Shown: positions 37,116 through 49,150 of the stretch, in pieces
How the letters are laid out: each line of letters starts with the position of its first letter
Position numbering within the stretch: position 1 is the stretch's first letter
NCBI GenBank assembly: GCA_018881555.1
Contig: JACAXG010000170.1
Location: 1,109,052 to 1,173,051, forward strand
Length of the DNA stretch: 64,000 bases
DNA from: Amblyornis subalaris
Taxonomy: Eukaryota; Chordata; Aves; Passeriformes; Ptilonorhynchidae
Reading direction: 5' to 3'
Program-made: the position numbers and the translations under genes
Notes under the pieces: generated by a model
What the model was told of the DNA's origin: nothing
Database searches by the model: none
Seen by the model: only the letters and a program-made list of their open reading frames with translations

Positions 37116-37888
37116 AAGTGATAATCTGATGCTCATATTTCACTCATGAACTTCAGATTAAAAAAACGTTTATGCCCTTCATGGGCATATCCCTGTCTGC
37201 TGAGGAGCAGCAAAGAGCAGAAGCACTGCAGCTCTGAAGCCAACACCTTGTAACACGATGAAAATTAAAGAACAGACTTNAATGGAATATAAACATTGTC
37301 CTTAAGAGATGGTAAGATAGAATGCATTGTTTTATACCAAGCTGTTAAATATAATTCAAGGTAATATATCTTCACCTGTAAGAGGATGTTTAGACTTGTT
37401 AAATCATCACAAGTAAAACAATGAGCTCGCCAACCAGTGTTTAGTGGCTTAACNCCTTCTATAAATTTTACTTAAATCATCAAGTAAAGGCAAAGACCAG
37501 CTACTATGGGTTTTGTACATGGGGAAGAAAACCTATCTTTGCAGAGCAATGTGCCCCAATTGCTCAAAGGCATGATTTCTGAAATAACTGGGCCTTAAAT
37601 CTGCAAGGTACTTACAAGCAGAAATTGCATCATTTTTAAGTTACACCAATGCTAAAGAAATTCTTATACTTCAATTTTAGAATCAGGCACTTTGTCATTT
37701 TTTTTCTTGTGCTCATACAGGGCACAATTTTTAAAATATGTAAATACTGTAAAGCATGGTCAAATTCTACTCTTGGATGCCTATGAATTTTTATTTTCTA
37801 TGGGTGAAAATAGAGTGGAAAGTGTATAAATGTCAGGGCAGCCTCTAGGAAACACAGTGAAGTCACAGACATAAGGGTCAGTCAAAGA
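37116..37888. other. Unique AT-rich sequence, no gene recognised
   Basis: No transposon, exon or RNA gene recognised. Confidence 0.6.
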
Positions 37889-37923
37889 TCATAGAATCAT
37901 GGAATGGCTTGGGTTGGAAGGGT
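37889..37923 (-). mobile_element. CR1 3'-tail remnant
   Basis: Only about 35 bases of a minus-strand CR1 tail: TCATAGAATCATGGAATGGC then 'ttgggttggaagg'. It abuts a second CR1 tail of a different subfamily in the same orientation. Confidence 0.8.
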
Positions 37924-37998
37924 CGGAATCCCAGAACATCCTGAGCTGGAAGGGACCCACAGGGATCACTGATCCAGCTCCTGGCCCTGCACACACAA
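37924..37998 (-). mobile_element. CR1 3' fragment of a second subfamily
   Basis: On plus it starts with GGAATCCCAGAA, then 'ggaagggacccacaggga' and 'gatccagctcctggccctgc'. This matches the family seen at 41510-41982 and 48901-49150, not the main CR1 family here. Homology fades after the 'cctgcaca' stretch. Confidence 0.75.
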
Positions 37999-40900
37999 AG
38001 CTGCAGCCCCTGANGGGTTTCAGCAGCAAACACCCGCCTGGGAACGCTCTGCCCTGCAACAGATGGGAGGGAAGAGGTTAAGCTGAGGAAATTCCAGCCT
38101 CCTCTGATTCCCGGTGGAAGGAATTCCACCTGCAAGCTGCTGTGGCAGGGAGGTGTCTGCTGGATCCGCACCAGATGCAGGTCGCCGTGCAGCACTTGCT
38201 CGTTTGTCACTACCCCGTGGGCTCGGTGCCACAGTGCACCGAGCACGTCAGGGCACAGCTCAAATCCTCCTCGCTTGGCCACAATACGATTTATTAAAAC
38301 CTGTCAAATAAGTTACCCAACGATGTGAATTTTACAGCTCCATCTCATGTTATGCCATGAGCTCTCTATTTCCACGTTGAAACTCTCGAGGTAAGCGCAG
38401 GGAGAAAAATAACCAACCATATAAACAAATAATATCTTTTATAACCACAAATAGATTGCATCCCCAAAGCTGAATTACTGTGCGTCTTATTCTGGATTAT
38501 TTCATGCAATTACTTGTTTGATTACCGGTGTGATAACGCCGAGGTGAGCTTTCAACCTTCCAAAATTAGACCTTTATGCACAAATATGTTTTGGAGAATA
38601 GTAAATGATTTAATAGCCCACACATAATAGTAGCAGTAAAAATTGTAGCAGGCCTATAATTGAGCTAATGGAGAAGCTGATGGAAAGACAAGATAACAAA
38701 GGAGAAATGACGGTGGAAAAATTGCTTCACTTTGAGCCCAAATGGCAAAAGCAGTTTGAGAAGCCTGGGATTTCATGTGCAGTTAGTCTCAAAAATGAAA
38801 GATTCGAATATAATAAAAAGACATTATGTAACACATGGCTAAAGAGAAATGAAAAAAAGATGGGAATATTCCACCTATACTGCCGTTCTTTAAAATTACT
38901 GCTATCAGGAGGCTTTCACAATTTTGGAAAACTTGCTCGAAGAGTTGTTCTTCTCCAGAGAAGAAAAGTGCCTTAAAGGGCATGGCATCCTTCATCTGGT
39001 GAGAGCAATTTGTAGAGTTACTGAGCATGCAAAAAATATAAAATAAAGGTGCCTGATTAGAGGTGACAAATTGGATGCTGGATAACGGTAATGAAATTTA
39101 CTGTGGACAATNTTCAGCAAAATAAAAGGTATTTTGTACGATTTTCATATTAAAATGTGAAACCTCCTCCTTTCATAGCTTCTTCTAAAATGTCCAATTG
39201 TCTTTATGACTTTATCTTTTTTATACAATGGATCAAAGTTTTATGGCACTGGGGGCCAGATCTTTCTCTCTGCTCATAAATAATGCCATTATTTTCAAGA
39301 GACATGAAAAAGCAAATACACCACAGNTGAGCCAATACAAAGGCTGGTTTGGAATATTGTTTTATTGTCCTCCTGCTGAACAGTCTGCAGCCAGTTTTTG
39401 CTCTNGCCAAACCTCTCAGAGCTTTGACTTCAATTTGCAAACCAGANAATTGTTGCTGAAAAAAATAATCATCCGTGTGCTTGCTTGGAGGGGCAGAGGA
39501 CAAGGGAGGGAACGAGGGGCATNTGCCAGGGATGGTGTCAATATTAATGAGTTGCAGGCAGACCATTCATCCATGTCCCAAATGGCATTAACTCCCCCGA
39601 AATAAAAGGAATAAAATTTTGTGCAGATGTGAAATGATGCCTGTGCTCGAGCTACAGTTTGTGCACCGCGTCCTGGGCATACAGATGAGGAGCTGCTCTG
39701 ATCCCAGTGCTGGGAGAGGGNTGCAGCAACGCTCCACGGCAAACCAGGGATTCCTTAGCTATGCCCACGCTGCCATTGGAGCTCTGGCTGGGACCTCTGT
39801 AATTAAATTTGTTGCTTCTCAAACCCTTCCAAGCTGCTCACGCTCGCTGGACGCCGGCACACGGAGATGCTCTGCCCTTGCTGGGTTGGACAGGTACCGT
39901 AGGCTCCAGTTCCCCCAGGATGTTTCCCCAGTTCCAGGAAGGAGTTCTTTTTGCAGTTATTCNTATGTGTGATGACAGCAAAAAGCGCTCTCAGGTTAAT
40001 CCTCCTCTAACCTGATGGAACAAGAGTTAACGCGCTGTGCAAGCCGTTCCGTGGACTTTGGGTCTCACATGGCATAAAAATGTCAGGAAGCACTTCCTCT
40101 GCAGCTACAGTTATGCAATAACCCCGCTGTGCCACCTGCTCCAGCCTGGAAAATGTGCTGGCTCTTTGGGAGCTGCTCTCTGGACTCCCTAAGGGCAGCA
40201 GAGACCTCTCCCTCCGTGCAAATTCCACGTGCTGGCAGCGCGGTGTGGGGCTCNGCTCACTGCAGCAGGGCTGTCACATTCCATGGGTGGTGAAATAACG
40301 GAGCCGGGACACGCCATCCCATGGCACCACAGCTTTAAAGGAATTGATAGCCTTGATAACAGCAGGAAGAAGCAAGAAATGGCCCTTAAAACACCACTTT
40401 TTTGCTGTACCTGAAGGTTGAAGTACTGGGTGTAATGGGTTTGCAGGAAGCACCCCTGGTTAAACACTGCAGAAACTATTGGACTGCTTTTAAATGGAGG
40501 ATCTAAACCAACAAAAACATTCCCAAAACTTCCGAAACATTAATTCAGATGTTTGACTTCTCTTCAGATATTTATTCAAAGAGGCATGAAGGGAGGAAAA
40601 AATACAACTGCACTTTCTCACCACTTGAAATAAATGCATCATCTGAATTTTAAAAGTAAAATANATATTGTGTCTTCAAGTGAATCCTATGGGATAGCCA
40701 TGCTTTTTGGCTAATACACCAGGATGCATCACAGTCAAGAGGCATTTCATGGACACTCGCTAGCACTGAACGACTGATTCTGAGCTAAAATAGCCAAGAT
40801 TATAATGTTGACTATTTTGTGTAAATTAATTCAAGCAAAGAGTTGCACANATAAACTTCAGATGCTGGTGTGTGTTATAACTGTGCAAGATAACTTTATT

Positions 40901-41509
40901 CTGCTGTTCATGGACTAAAAATCTCACTGAAGTTCTGGGTGGAGTGACACTGCTCAGTATCTTATCCATTTGTACTAGAATGGGAGGAAAATAATGAAAA
41001 GCAAGTAGAAAAAATATGCAATATATAAAATAAAAAAAGCTGATGTTTTATTCACTTTTCCTTTACTGTGACCCTGCTCTAATGAACTCACTGATGTATG
41101 GTTCGAGCAGCACTTCAGCCTTTTTGTTGGCCACAGCTGGGGAGAGGTGGCACCAGGTGTCTGTACCTGCTGCACAAGCACTCACACATCTTTTGTGCAC
41201 ATTATGCTCTGCTGCTTCACAAGGAACTGTTTCCGAGCCCACTGGCACCGGTGACCACAATAAATCCTCTCCCAAATCACTGACAGCAGCAGAGGCAGTG
41301 CTGCCACGTCCATCCCCCGAATGAAGCAATAAGAAAGTTTGGGTTCCCTGTAGGAATCANAGACAGCTTGTTTGGGCTGGAATGGAAACACAATATCTGC
41401 TAATACAGCAAGGGATTCCCAGAGCTCTCGGTGCAGAGGAGATGCTTAGGGGGAAAAGGTTTCTTAAAATTCTTTGTCACAATTGCTGTCCTCACCAGAT
41501 CATGTCAAA
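37999..41509. other. Unique sequence, no gene recognised
   Basis: The first 270 bases are GC-rich and include a perfect 9-bp inverted repeat with a 6-base loop (38221-38244). From about 38330 to 38990 the sequence is AT-rich, free of ambiguous bases and resembles a conserved noncoding block. A 102-codon plus frame (38668-38976) lies there but has no recognisable domain. The remainder is unremarkable. Confidence 0.5.
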
Positions 41510-41982
41510 CAGAGACCTTGACAAACGAGGTAGCTGGGCAACCACCAAAGGTGTGGAGTTCAACAAGNATGGAGCACCNTGGCTGTATGGACAGACTGGG
41601 AATGAGAGGCTGGGGAGCAGCCACGGGATGGGAGCTGGGTGTCCTGGTCCATGGCCAGTTGGGTGTGAGCCAGCAGTGCCCTGGAGCTAGGAGGGACATC
41701 CCTGTCCTGGGGGATCAGGCCCAGCAGCGCTGGCTGGGCCGGGGGGGATTGTCCCACTCTGCTCTGGGCTGGGGCAGTTCTGGGCACCACGAGATAGAAA
41801 AGACCCAAAGGTGCTGGAGAGTGCCCAGAGGAGGGACACGGGGATGGGGAAGGGCCCAGAGGGGCAACGCTCCCAGGGATGCACAGGGTGGGATTGTTGG
41901 GCTGTCTGTGCAGGGACAGGAGCTGGATCCATGATCCTTGGGGGTTCTTTCCCACTCGGGACACTCTGTGACTCTGTGATTC
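41510..41982 (+). mobile_element. CR1 retrotransposon of the second subfamily, internally deleted
   Basis: The 5' part (about 41510-41866) corresponds to the late CR1 pol region: GCTGGGCAACCACC, GACAGACTGGGAATGAGAGG, GGGATTGTCCCACTCTGCTC and a TTCTGGGCACCACGAGAT segment. The sequence then jumps directly to the 3' end (about 41868-41982), which matches the complement of 48901-49020, and ends in ACTCTGTGACTCTGTGATTC. The end of pol and most of the 3' untranslated region are missing, so the copy carries an internal deletion of perhaps a few hundred bases. Confidence 0.88.
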
Positions 41983-42768
41983 TACTGCACAAAAATATTG
42001 CCTTCCTTCAGGTATATTCTGTGACAAGATGTTAGTCAGAAATGAAAGACTACTCAGGCAATNTTGGAAACCACAGTATAAAGCTGCCTGGAGCTGCAGT
42101 GATCCCAGTGATAGCCCTTACNGATTGCATTGTTCAAGCACTTTTAGTGACACAGGGCATCATTTAAAGTACTGAAGAATTTAGAGATATATCTTATACT
42201 GATTTACAGGTAANGCTTAAGCATCTGGAAATCACTCTGATCCCACCACAAACGTTTCCAAGTCCTGCTACCAGCGATGGACAGGAAACAACAGCAATCT
42301 TCCTAACAGCATTTCATCACATCTTCAGGTTGTTTGTTAAACCATATTGAGCAAATACACCTGGGCAAAAGTCTCTTCGGTCTATAATAGAACTGTATGT
42401 TTTTTATGTAAAAGTATTATAATAAGATTCCTTGCTTTAGTTGCATTTTTCAAAGTGCACCAACAAAATGGATGCTGTTCTCTGTGCCAGCATCACACAG
42501 GTACGTGCATGAAACACCTGCTTGTCTTTTTTGTTTACCTGTGCAGAACACAAATGCCCCACAGTCTCACTTTGATTTAATACCTTGAAACAAGGGATCT
42601 GGCCAGTAGCACTCAATAAGTTAAATAGCCATGAGTCACCAAGGGACATCAGCTGGGCATTTTCTGGTCTAGCACACACAGCTCAATGAAGAAATACAAC
42701 AAACAAACAAAACAGTTAAAAAACGTGTTGAAGTGTTTGGATTTTTTTCCCCAGCTAAATTTGGATTT
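41983..42768. other. Unique sequence, no gene recognised
   Basis: No transposon or exon recognised. Ambiguous bases lie at 42063, 42122 and 42214. Confidence 0.6.
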
Positions 42769-42943
42769 TAGAATCACAGAATGGCCTGGGTGGGAAGGGA
42801 CCTCAAAGCTCATCCAGTCCCACCCCCTGCTATGGGCAGGGACACCTTCCACTANCCCAGGNTGCTCCAAGCCCCATCCAACCTGGCCTTGGACACTTCC
42901 AGGGATCCAGGGNCAGCCACAGCTTCTCTGGGCAACCTGTGCC
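42769..42943 (-). mobile_element. CR1 retrotransposon 3' fragment
   Basis: Minus-strand CR1. On plus it runs from TAGAATCACAGAATGGCC through 'catccagtcccaccccctgc' to 'gggcaacctgtgcc', where homology stops. It carries three ambiguous bases (42855, 42862, 42913), each at a site that differs among CR1 copies in this window. Confidence 0.93.
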
Positions 42944-43198
42944 CTTTGCACTGTGTGCTAAATATGGATCTGACCACAAAATCAGTGACCATCTGAAGTT
43001 TGGAAAAGATACTTGTGTTTTCCCTGAGCTGGAAACTCACACTGAAATGCTGGCATCACGCTGTGAAGCCATTTAGAAACACTATTTCAACAACTGCAAT
43101 ACACTGAGCTTAAATTCATTGACATTGTAAACAGCAGAAAACACGCAAAGGGCATCCTGAACACTACAAGCAATAAAGCAGCTACTTCTGCATTACGT

Positions 43199-43298
43199 CA
43201 TGGAATCATCACATTTGGAAAAGATCTCCAAATTCATCAAGCCCAACCCTTGACTAATTACCAGCATGCCCACTAAACCCTATCACAAAGTGCCATCA
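43199..43298 (-). mobile_element. Old degenerate CR1 3' fragment
   Basis: On plus: ATGGAATCATCACATTTGG, then 'aaaagatctccaaattcatc' and 'aagcccaacccttgacta', ending near CACAAAGTGCCAT. This is the older CR1 type (spacer with 'ccactaaaccct'), diverged from the main family. Confidence 0.75.
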
Positions 43299-45597
43299 TG
43301 GTTTTTAGAACAGTTCTTTAGTGTAGTAAGAAGGAAGAGCTCATAAATATGTTCATTATTCTAACTTGAAACAAAAAGACAATTACCTTCCAAAACCCAT
43401 TTTTTAAATTTTTAAGCTAATAATATTTTAATTAAAGTTATAATATTGATAATTTTAATTAATAATTGCTCATAACTAATCTGTGGGAAGATAAACTAAA
43501 ATTTTTGAGCAGAACAATATGTAGTTAAACAAAGACAACATTTATTGTATCTGTTACTGCCATAGAGGATAAACTTACAAACTTCAGCTTCAATGCTGCT
43601 TGTGTTTCAAACCCAGTTAATTCAGGTAAACAACATTGTCTGCTTTGGTTTATGTTTTGGGCGTCTTCTCCTTCAGAAANAAATATTACATAATCACTAA
43701 AATTAAACTGTTTTTTACGGGTAGTATTTACCCCTGTGGGACTCTGCAATTTAAGAGTCTATTTATCATTGCATGTTCACCTGAATTACTGTTTCTCCAT
43801 AAAAATAGCTCCAGTGTCCATGGTACCACGATGAGGCAGCCACAATTCCTCGTGAGGATGTCAGGAGGACAAATTTCCACCAGAAACGAAAGAGCCTGCA
43901 GGGAAATAAAAGGGAATAGAACTGAATTTTACACTAAACCCCTCTTGCTGTACCTGGATTTCCCCTTCCCACTCAGAAGTTCCACATTGTTCAATATGTT
44001 GTGTGTGGAAGATCCTTGGAATTGTGACACGGAATTCCCGCCCAGATGCTGGGCCGTGATGGAGGTTCATAAAAAATGAAAACACTGCTGGAAAACAGAT
44101 GTTTGGAATTTTGAAGCACAAATATAGCTGACACTCAGCAGATAAGCCCAGATTTCAGCAAGTCTAAGGGATAAGAGGCAAACATTCCTCCTTTAATCTG
44201 ATTTGGTTTGCTCACCAGGATTCAGATAAGATAAAAGCATAAGAGATCAAGGTCCTATCTTTTGAACGATTAATCAGTGGCTTTTTATTTTCTCCTGCGA
44301 TACTTGGAGAATCTGTGTATCCAATAGAAGGCAAATCTCATATTTAATAGGAANTCTAGGATTTACTACCAATTGCTTGTTTGAAAAATAAGGTGGCTGG
44401 CAACAGTTATCTATAGAGTTGAGTTTTAATGACTTTTAATGAAAATCATGATTAGATTAGCTAATTAGAACCCACTGGTATATATAGTGATCCCAAAGTT
44501 TGGGGGATGGCAGGGCTCATGGACAAGAATGGGCCACAGCCANCAAGACAAAGTCAAAGTTTCAAGTAGTCACTACATTTCCAGGATATATGAGAAAAGT
44601 AACCTGCAAAAGTAAATAATTACCAATTAAAATGACAACTAATAAACTCTGTGCCAGTGTTCTTATCAGTCCCCTTTACACAGACCATTTTTGCCACTCA
44701 ATAAGGCAAAAACGTAATTAACAGCAAGGATGGGCTGTGCAAGGGAACATCTTATTTTATCAATACTGATAAGTCTTCAAGATTATCAGCGCTGACCTTA
44801 AAAATAAGTAAAGAGACATTTTGACAGCACCCACAATTCACACAGTCTAAAGGAAGTGAGATTTGGGCAATCACCTCAGCGGAGTGGCTAAGCAAAGGTT
44901 TGCTCGTGGTGTGCAGGATGACAAACAAAAGTGAGTTTCTGAAACGCTGATAAAGGGAGGGCATTAAACTTGGTTTCAGCAAATGAGAGGAAGAGCTGAT
45001 TTCTCTCTTGCTCGCTTTCAAGTAGCACCTCAGCACCTTCACAGCTTTATTTTTAATTTTCAACTATGGTCATACGATTTGCAAAATTATCGTACANAAA
45101 ACTGCATGATGTGAACTCCATAATTTGGGACATCGATAGATATAAGGACTATTGGTTACCTGTCTGTGTGCTAAGGGAANGCTCAGGAATTGTATTTTTA
45201 CACCTTCAGTGGAGTGCAGAGTGGAGGACACTGGAGTAAGCAGAAGTGGGATCAAGGGCTGTGTGACCAGTGTTGCTGTGCAGTTGGCCATTACATAAAA
45301 AACTCAAGGAAATCAGGATAATGGATCATTCCAAGCAACACATGGATGTAACAGCAATGCCACCATTGCTTGCACAGGTACATGGAACAGAATAACCACT
45401 GTAAGAGGGAGCATTTCTCAAACTCCACAGATTCTAGCACATCAATAAAAGAGAATATTTTTGGTGTTGTCTACACTACAATGGTGTNCTATGGAAAGCA
45501 AACAGCAGGATTTTATGGGTGGCCAATGTAAATATTTCATATTGATACATTCCATAAGTTACAAGACAAATAGGGCAGCTCAGAGGTTCAGTCAAGC
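43299..45597. other. Unique sequence with AT-rich segments, no gene recognised
   Basis: About 43415-43475 is almost pure A/T with repeated TAAT and ATTA motifs. A second TAAT cluster is at 44427-44470 and includes a CTAATTAG palindrome at 44461-44468. A 147-codon plus frame at 43636-44079 has no recognisable domain. Confidence 0.55.
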
Positions 45598-45740
45598 CAC
45601 TTTTGAGGGATGGTGACTCCACCATTACCCTGGGCAGCCTGTTCCAGTGCTTGACAACTCTTTGGGTGAAGAAATGTTTCCTAATATCTGATCTAAAGCT
45701 CCCTGACACAACTTGAGGCTGTCTCCTCTCGTCCTGTCGA
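45598..45740 (-). mobile_element. CR1 retrotransposon fragment, tail missing
   Basis: On plus: 'gggatggtgactccacca', 'ccctgggcagcctgttccag', 'tgcttgacaactctttgg' and 'cttgaggctgtctcctctcg'. These are the well-known older CR1 3'-region blocks in minus orientation. The terminal ATTCTATG-type end is not present on its left. Confidence 0.88.
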
Positions 45741-45887
45741 GGTAGATGTAAGGTGATGAGCCTGAAATCAGTTCTAACCTAAAATCTTGATCTGCTTGAG
45801 CTCTGACCTCAAACCAGCTCGAAGCTGGTGCTGAGTGAGCTGCTNAGTCTGAGTCAGGAGTTGTCTCTCAGCAAGTTTTGCAACCCA
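45741..45887. other. Spacer between two opposed CR1 fragments
   Basis: About 147 bases of normal-complexity sequence between a minus-strand and a plus-strand CR1 piece. No feature recognised. Confidence 0.6.
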
Positions 45888-45945
45888 GATGGTTGGACTT
45901 GATGATCTTAGAGTTCTTTTCCANACTTTATGAGTCTATGATTCT
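45888..45945 (+). mobile_element. CR1 3' terminal ~58 bp
   Basis: GATGGTTGGACTTGATGATC, 'ttagagttcttttcca' and a GAGTCTATGATTCT tail identify the sense-strand CR1 3' end. Confidence 0.85.
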
Positions 45946-48900
45946 AAAAGCTCCATTCTCACCCCTGCTCTGTTCTGCCTGAGATTATGCATGCACAGAA
46001 AAGCCTAAAGTGAGGCTTTTAATGAGTATTTTGCCACTTCACTGATGTCATGATCTGGATCCTATCTGCATTATTTATTTAGGTACTTCTTGGTAGCATT
46101 TCTTGTCTATAAAGGGCAGATTGCTGACAGGTCTCTTATATCACACTCCAAATACCAAGGGAAGTCACCTCCCAGAAACATCAGGGTTTCAGGAGCCCAC
46201 AAAGGCATTTTATCTACTTCCTGTAGAAAACGGGAAGGGAAATGTATAGATAAAAGTCCAGTCTGAAAAGAAGTGGAGACAACCCCAGCAAAACCTCTGG
46301 TCTAACAAAGAGCAGAGGATGCCAAGAGCTCCCCTGGTGTGCCCAGCTTCAAGGAGAGCTGCTGCCAGCAGAGCCCTCAGGCAGCCCCAGCCATGCCAGG
46401 GCGGTTTAGCTTGGCTCTTTCCCTGGCCAGCCTGCTGCAATCAGGCCCTTTTTGGGGATATCACGTTTCCACGCCACTGGCCTTTTTCCTCCCTTCAGGT
46501 TTCCTTTCATATGTNCCATACGATTTAACGAGGCAGCACCTTTTGCTTTCATAAACAAATTAGGTGTTAGAAATTAATCACCCTCAGCAGGCCNGCCAGT
46601 CCTCAAGGCTTGGACAAGGAACCCTCGGCTCCTGTAAGCGTGATGGGAAATCCAGGAAGGATTTTGAGGATGTGCAGCTCCNTCCTGTGTGCTAGCCTGA
46701 GTTTTATTCTCGTTTGCGTCGCTCTGAAGGAGTCTCACGACATATTTATCGAGAATAAACAGGAGTGTGTGGCTGAGCGACCTCANGCATGGTTTATTTC
46801 CAGAGGTATCTCCATCCCATTTGTTGCCCAGCCAGAAAAACATCTCATAAAGGCAGGGCCCAGGCCAACAGTGGGGGAGAACTGACACATTTTATTGTGT
46901 CATGCTCGTCCAGCACGTGTTTGGAGGCTAAATCAATAAAAGACAGCTCTGCAATCTCTCTTATGTATGGTTATNTTTAATTTACTGCCCATGAACTATT
47001 ATCTTGTGAGAATAGAGTACACAACCCTTCTAATCATAACTGTACTTTCATAATAAAAATATATGTAGTAAACCCACACTGCTTCAAATTAATAAAAGTA
47101 AGCATTTACTTTACATAACTTGTTATTTAATTTACTGTGCAGAAGGAAAATATCCTCTTTAGAGCTGTGCTCATGTATCACCCCAGGAAATAGCTAATAC
47201 ACATCAGGCCATTCCAACACAGCTAAACCTGTAATTTTTAAACCCAGGAATACCCAGTATATATTTCACCCATCCCACATATGTCATACACATGACCCAC
47301 AGAGATTTTTTTAAACTGAATTAATTACGCACTTTAATGGAAATTGCAAATGGAATGAAATACAAGCCATATATATATATATATGTGCAAGATATTACAT
47401 TAAATTTCTAATTCAAAGAATGACCTAAAAATCTATAATAAATCTGACAAGTCATTCTTCCCTTATATGGATTTTTCACATTAATTTTGAATATTCATAT
47501 CTCTTTTTAGAAGAAGCCTAATGAAGCATATTACCTAAGTGTAGCTTTTGATGTGACATTTCCCTCAAACTGTGATTCATCAAACAGGGCACAAATATAT
47601 TTATTTTTCCTAAAGTATTTTAAGCTCAAGACCCTGAACTGAGTATTCACCATTAAAATGCAAAAATAAAACGGAAATAGTATTTATTTTAGAAATAAAC
47701 CAGAAAGAATGATTTTGCTTGGATTCTGTTTCAATATTGGTGTTTTGCATACGGTGAGTGGCATGAAGGACATTTTAGAGAAAATGGGTTAAAATCACAA
47801 ATGGAACATCCCAGAGAGCCAAGACAAAACCCACCTTGGCAAGTGTTGAGCTTAACCCAAGCTGTGACAGTCAGGTTTAGCCAGATTCAGCATAAAGGAT
47901 TACAGAAATCACATGGACCCTAGAAATTAACTGCAAATATATAATCAAGTGGGGTTTTTTGTTTTCCTGTTGTGTTTTCATGTCTGGCTGCAAACTTTCA
48001 TCGTATATGAATACTNTGAGTGACAACATTGCTTATTTTGATTTCCACCTTGAACCTCACATGAGACAAACCATAATGGAAGCTGAAGTCAGCCTCAAGC
48101 TCATAAAAAAATTAATAAACCTTCAGCTAACTGTCAAAGTTGGTCCTAGTTTAAAGTTTCCTATTGTAATCCCTGTCTGACACTAATCTAAATATTTTAA
48201 TTACTTGCTCTGTTAATAGCAGCTTACAGGCTCAGAGCAGTGGACTATCCACTCCTGTATGCAATGCTGTGACTNCCTAAATTAGAAAGCAATCCTCTGA
48301 TCTGCATGAAATTAAATTTATTTTTTAATGAAATTTTCACCAAAATACTTCATCGGGGATCTCATACATTGAATGCTGGAACTTTCTTTTCTCTAGCTTT
48401 TCCAGCAAACTCATATTTGTCTTTGTCTCACAGCAAAACCATGGTTACTCAGCTGCTCATTGTCTGACTTGTGTCACCTGAGATATTGGACATCTCCTTT
48501 CTGCCTTTTCCAAGTGAAAACTGCAGTTCTTTCCTCAGAAATCTTCATAAATTTGCACTTTTCTTCTTGTGTTTTCTGCCTCTTCTAATTTCAAAATCAG
48601 ATCTGCCTTCAGCTTCAGCTCCTCTCATTTATTTTTCCTTTGTATAATTTCTTGGTACATGGAGTCAGCTCCATGAAATTGGCTAATTCTATTCCTCTAA
48701 GTTTCTATCCAGTACAAGTAATATAAAAAGATTGAAATGTAGGTGACATTTTATTCTGCCCCTCTCCTTTCATATCTAGACTGAAAATATCAGGATTTAT
48801 TGGATGTTGTCACCAAACACATTTGAGCTGCTACTGTAAAACAAAATGATTCATTGATTCAGCAACACTCACAGCAAAATGGCTTTTCGCAGCATTGTCA
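45946..48900. other. Unique AT-rich sequence, no gene recognised
   Basis: Includes a short (AT)8 run at 47369-47384 and a stretch free of ambiguous bases at 46976-48015. Open frames on both strands near 46210-46890 (up to 104 codons) overlap each other and show no domain. Confidence 0.6.
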
Positions 48901-49150
48901 AATCACAGAATCAGAGGATCCCAGAGTGTCTGGAGTTGGAAGGAACCCACCAGGATCATGGATCCAGCTCCTGTCCCTGCCCAGACNCCCCAGCAATCCC
49001 AGCCTGTGCATCCCTGGGAGCGCTGTCCAANGGCCCCTGGAGCTGTGGCAGCCTCGGGGCCGTGCCCATTCCCTGGGGAGCCTGCTCAGTGCCCAGCCCC
49101 CTGTGGGGACAGAAGAACCTTTTCCTGATATCCAACCTGACCCTCAAGTG
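48901..49150 (-). mobile_element. CR1 3' fragment of the second subfamily
   Basis: On plus: AATCACAGAATCAGAGGATC, 'ttggaaggaacccaccagga', 'gatccagctcctgtccctgc' and 'gcatccctgggagcgctgtc', continuing into the 3' untranslated region to 'cctgatatccaacctgaccc'. The first 120 bases match the complement of 41868-41982. Confidence 0.87.

Noticed and set aside
38668..38976. 102-codon plus frame, protein-like in part
   Set aside because: Purine-rich strand with no recognisable domain and no clear splice sites; kept only as part of a possible conserved noncoding block.
41431..41934. 167-codon plus frame and 155-codon minus frame
   Set aside because: They cover a CR1 copy with an internal deletion and show no intact domain.
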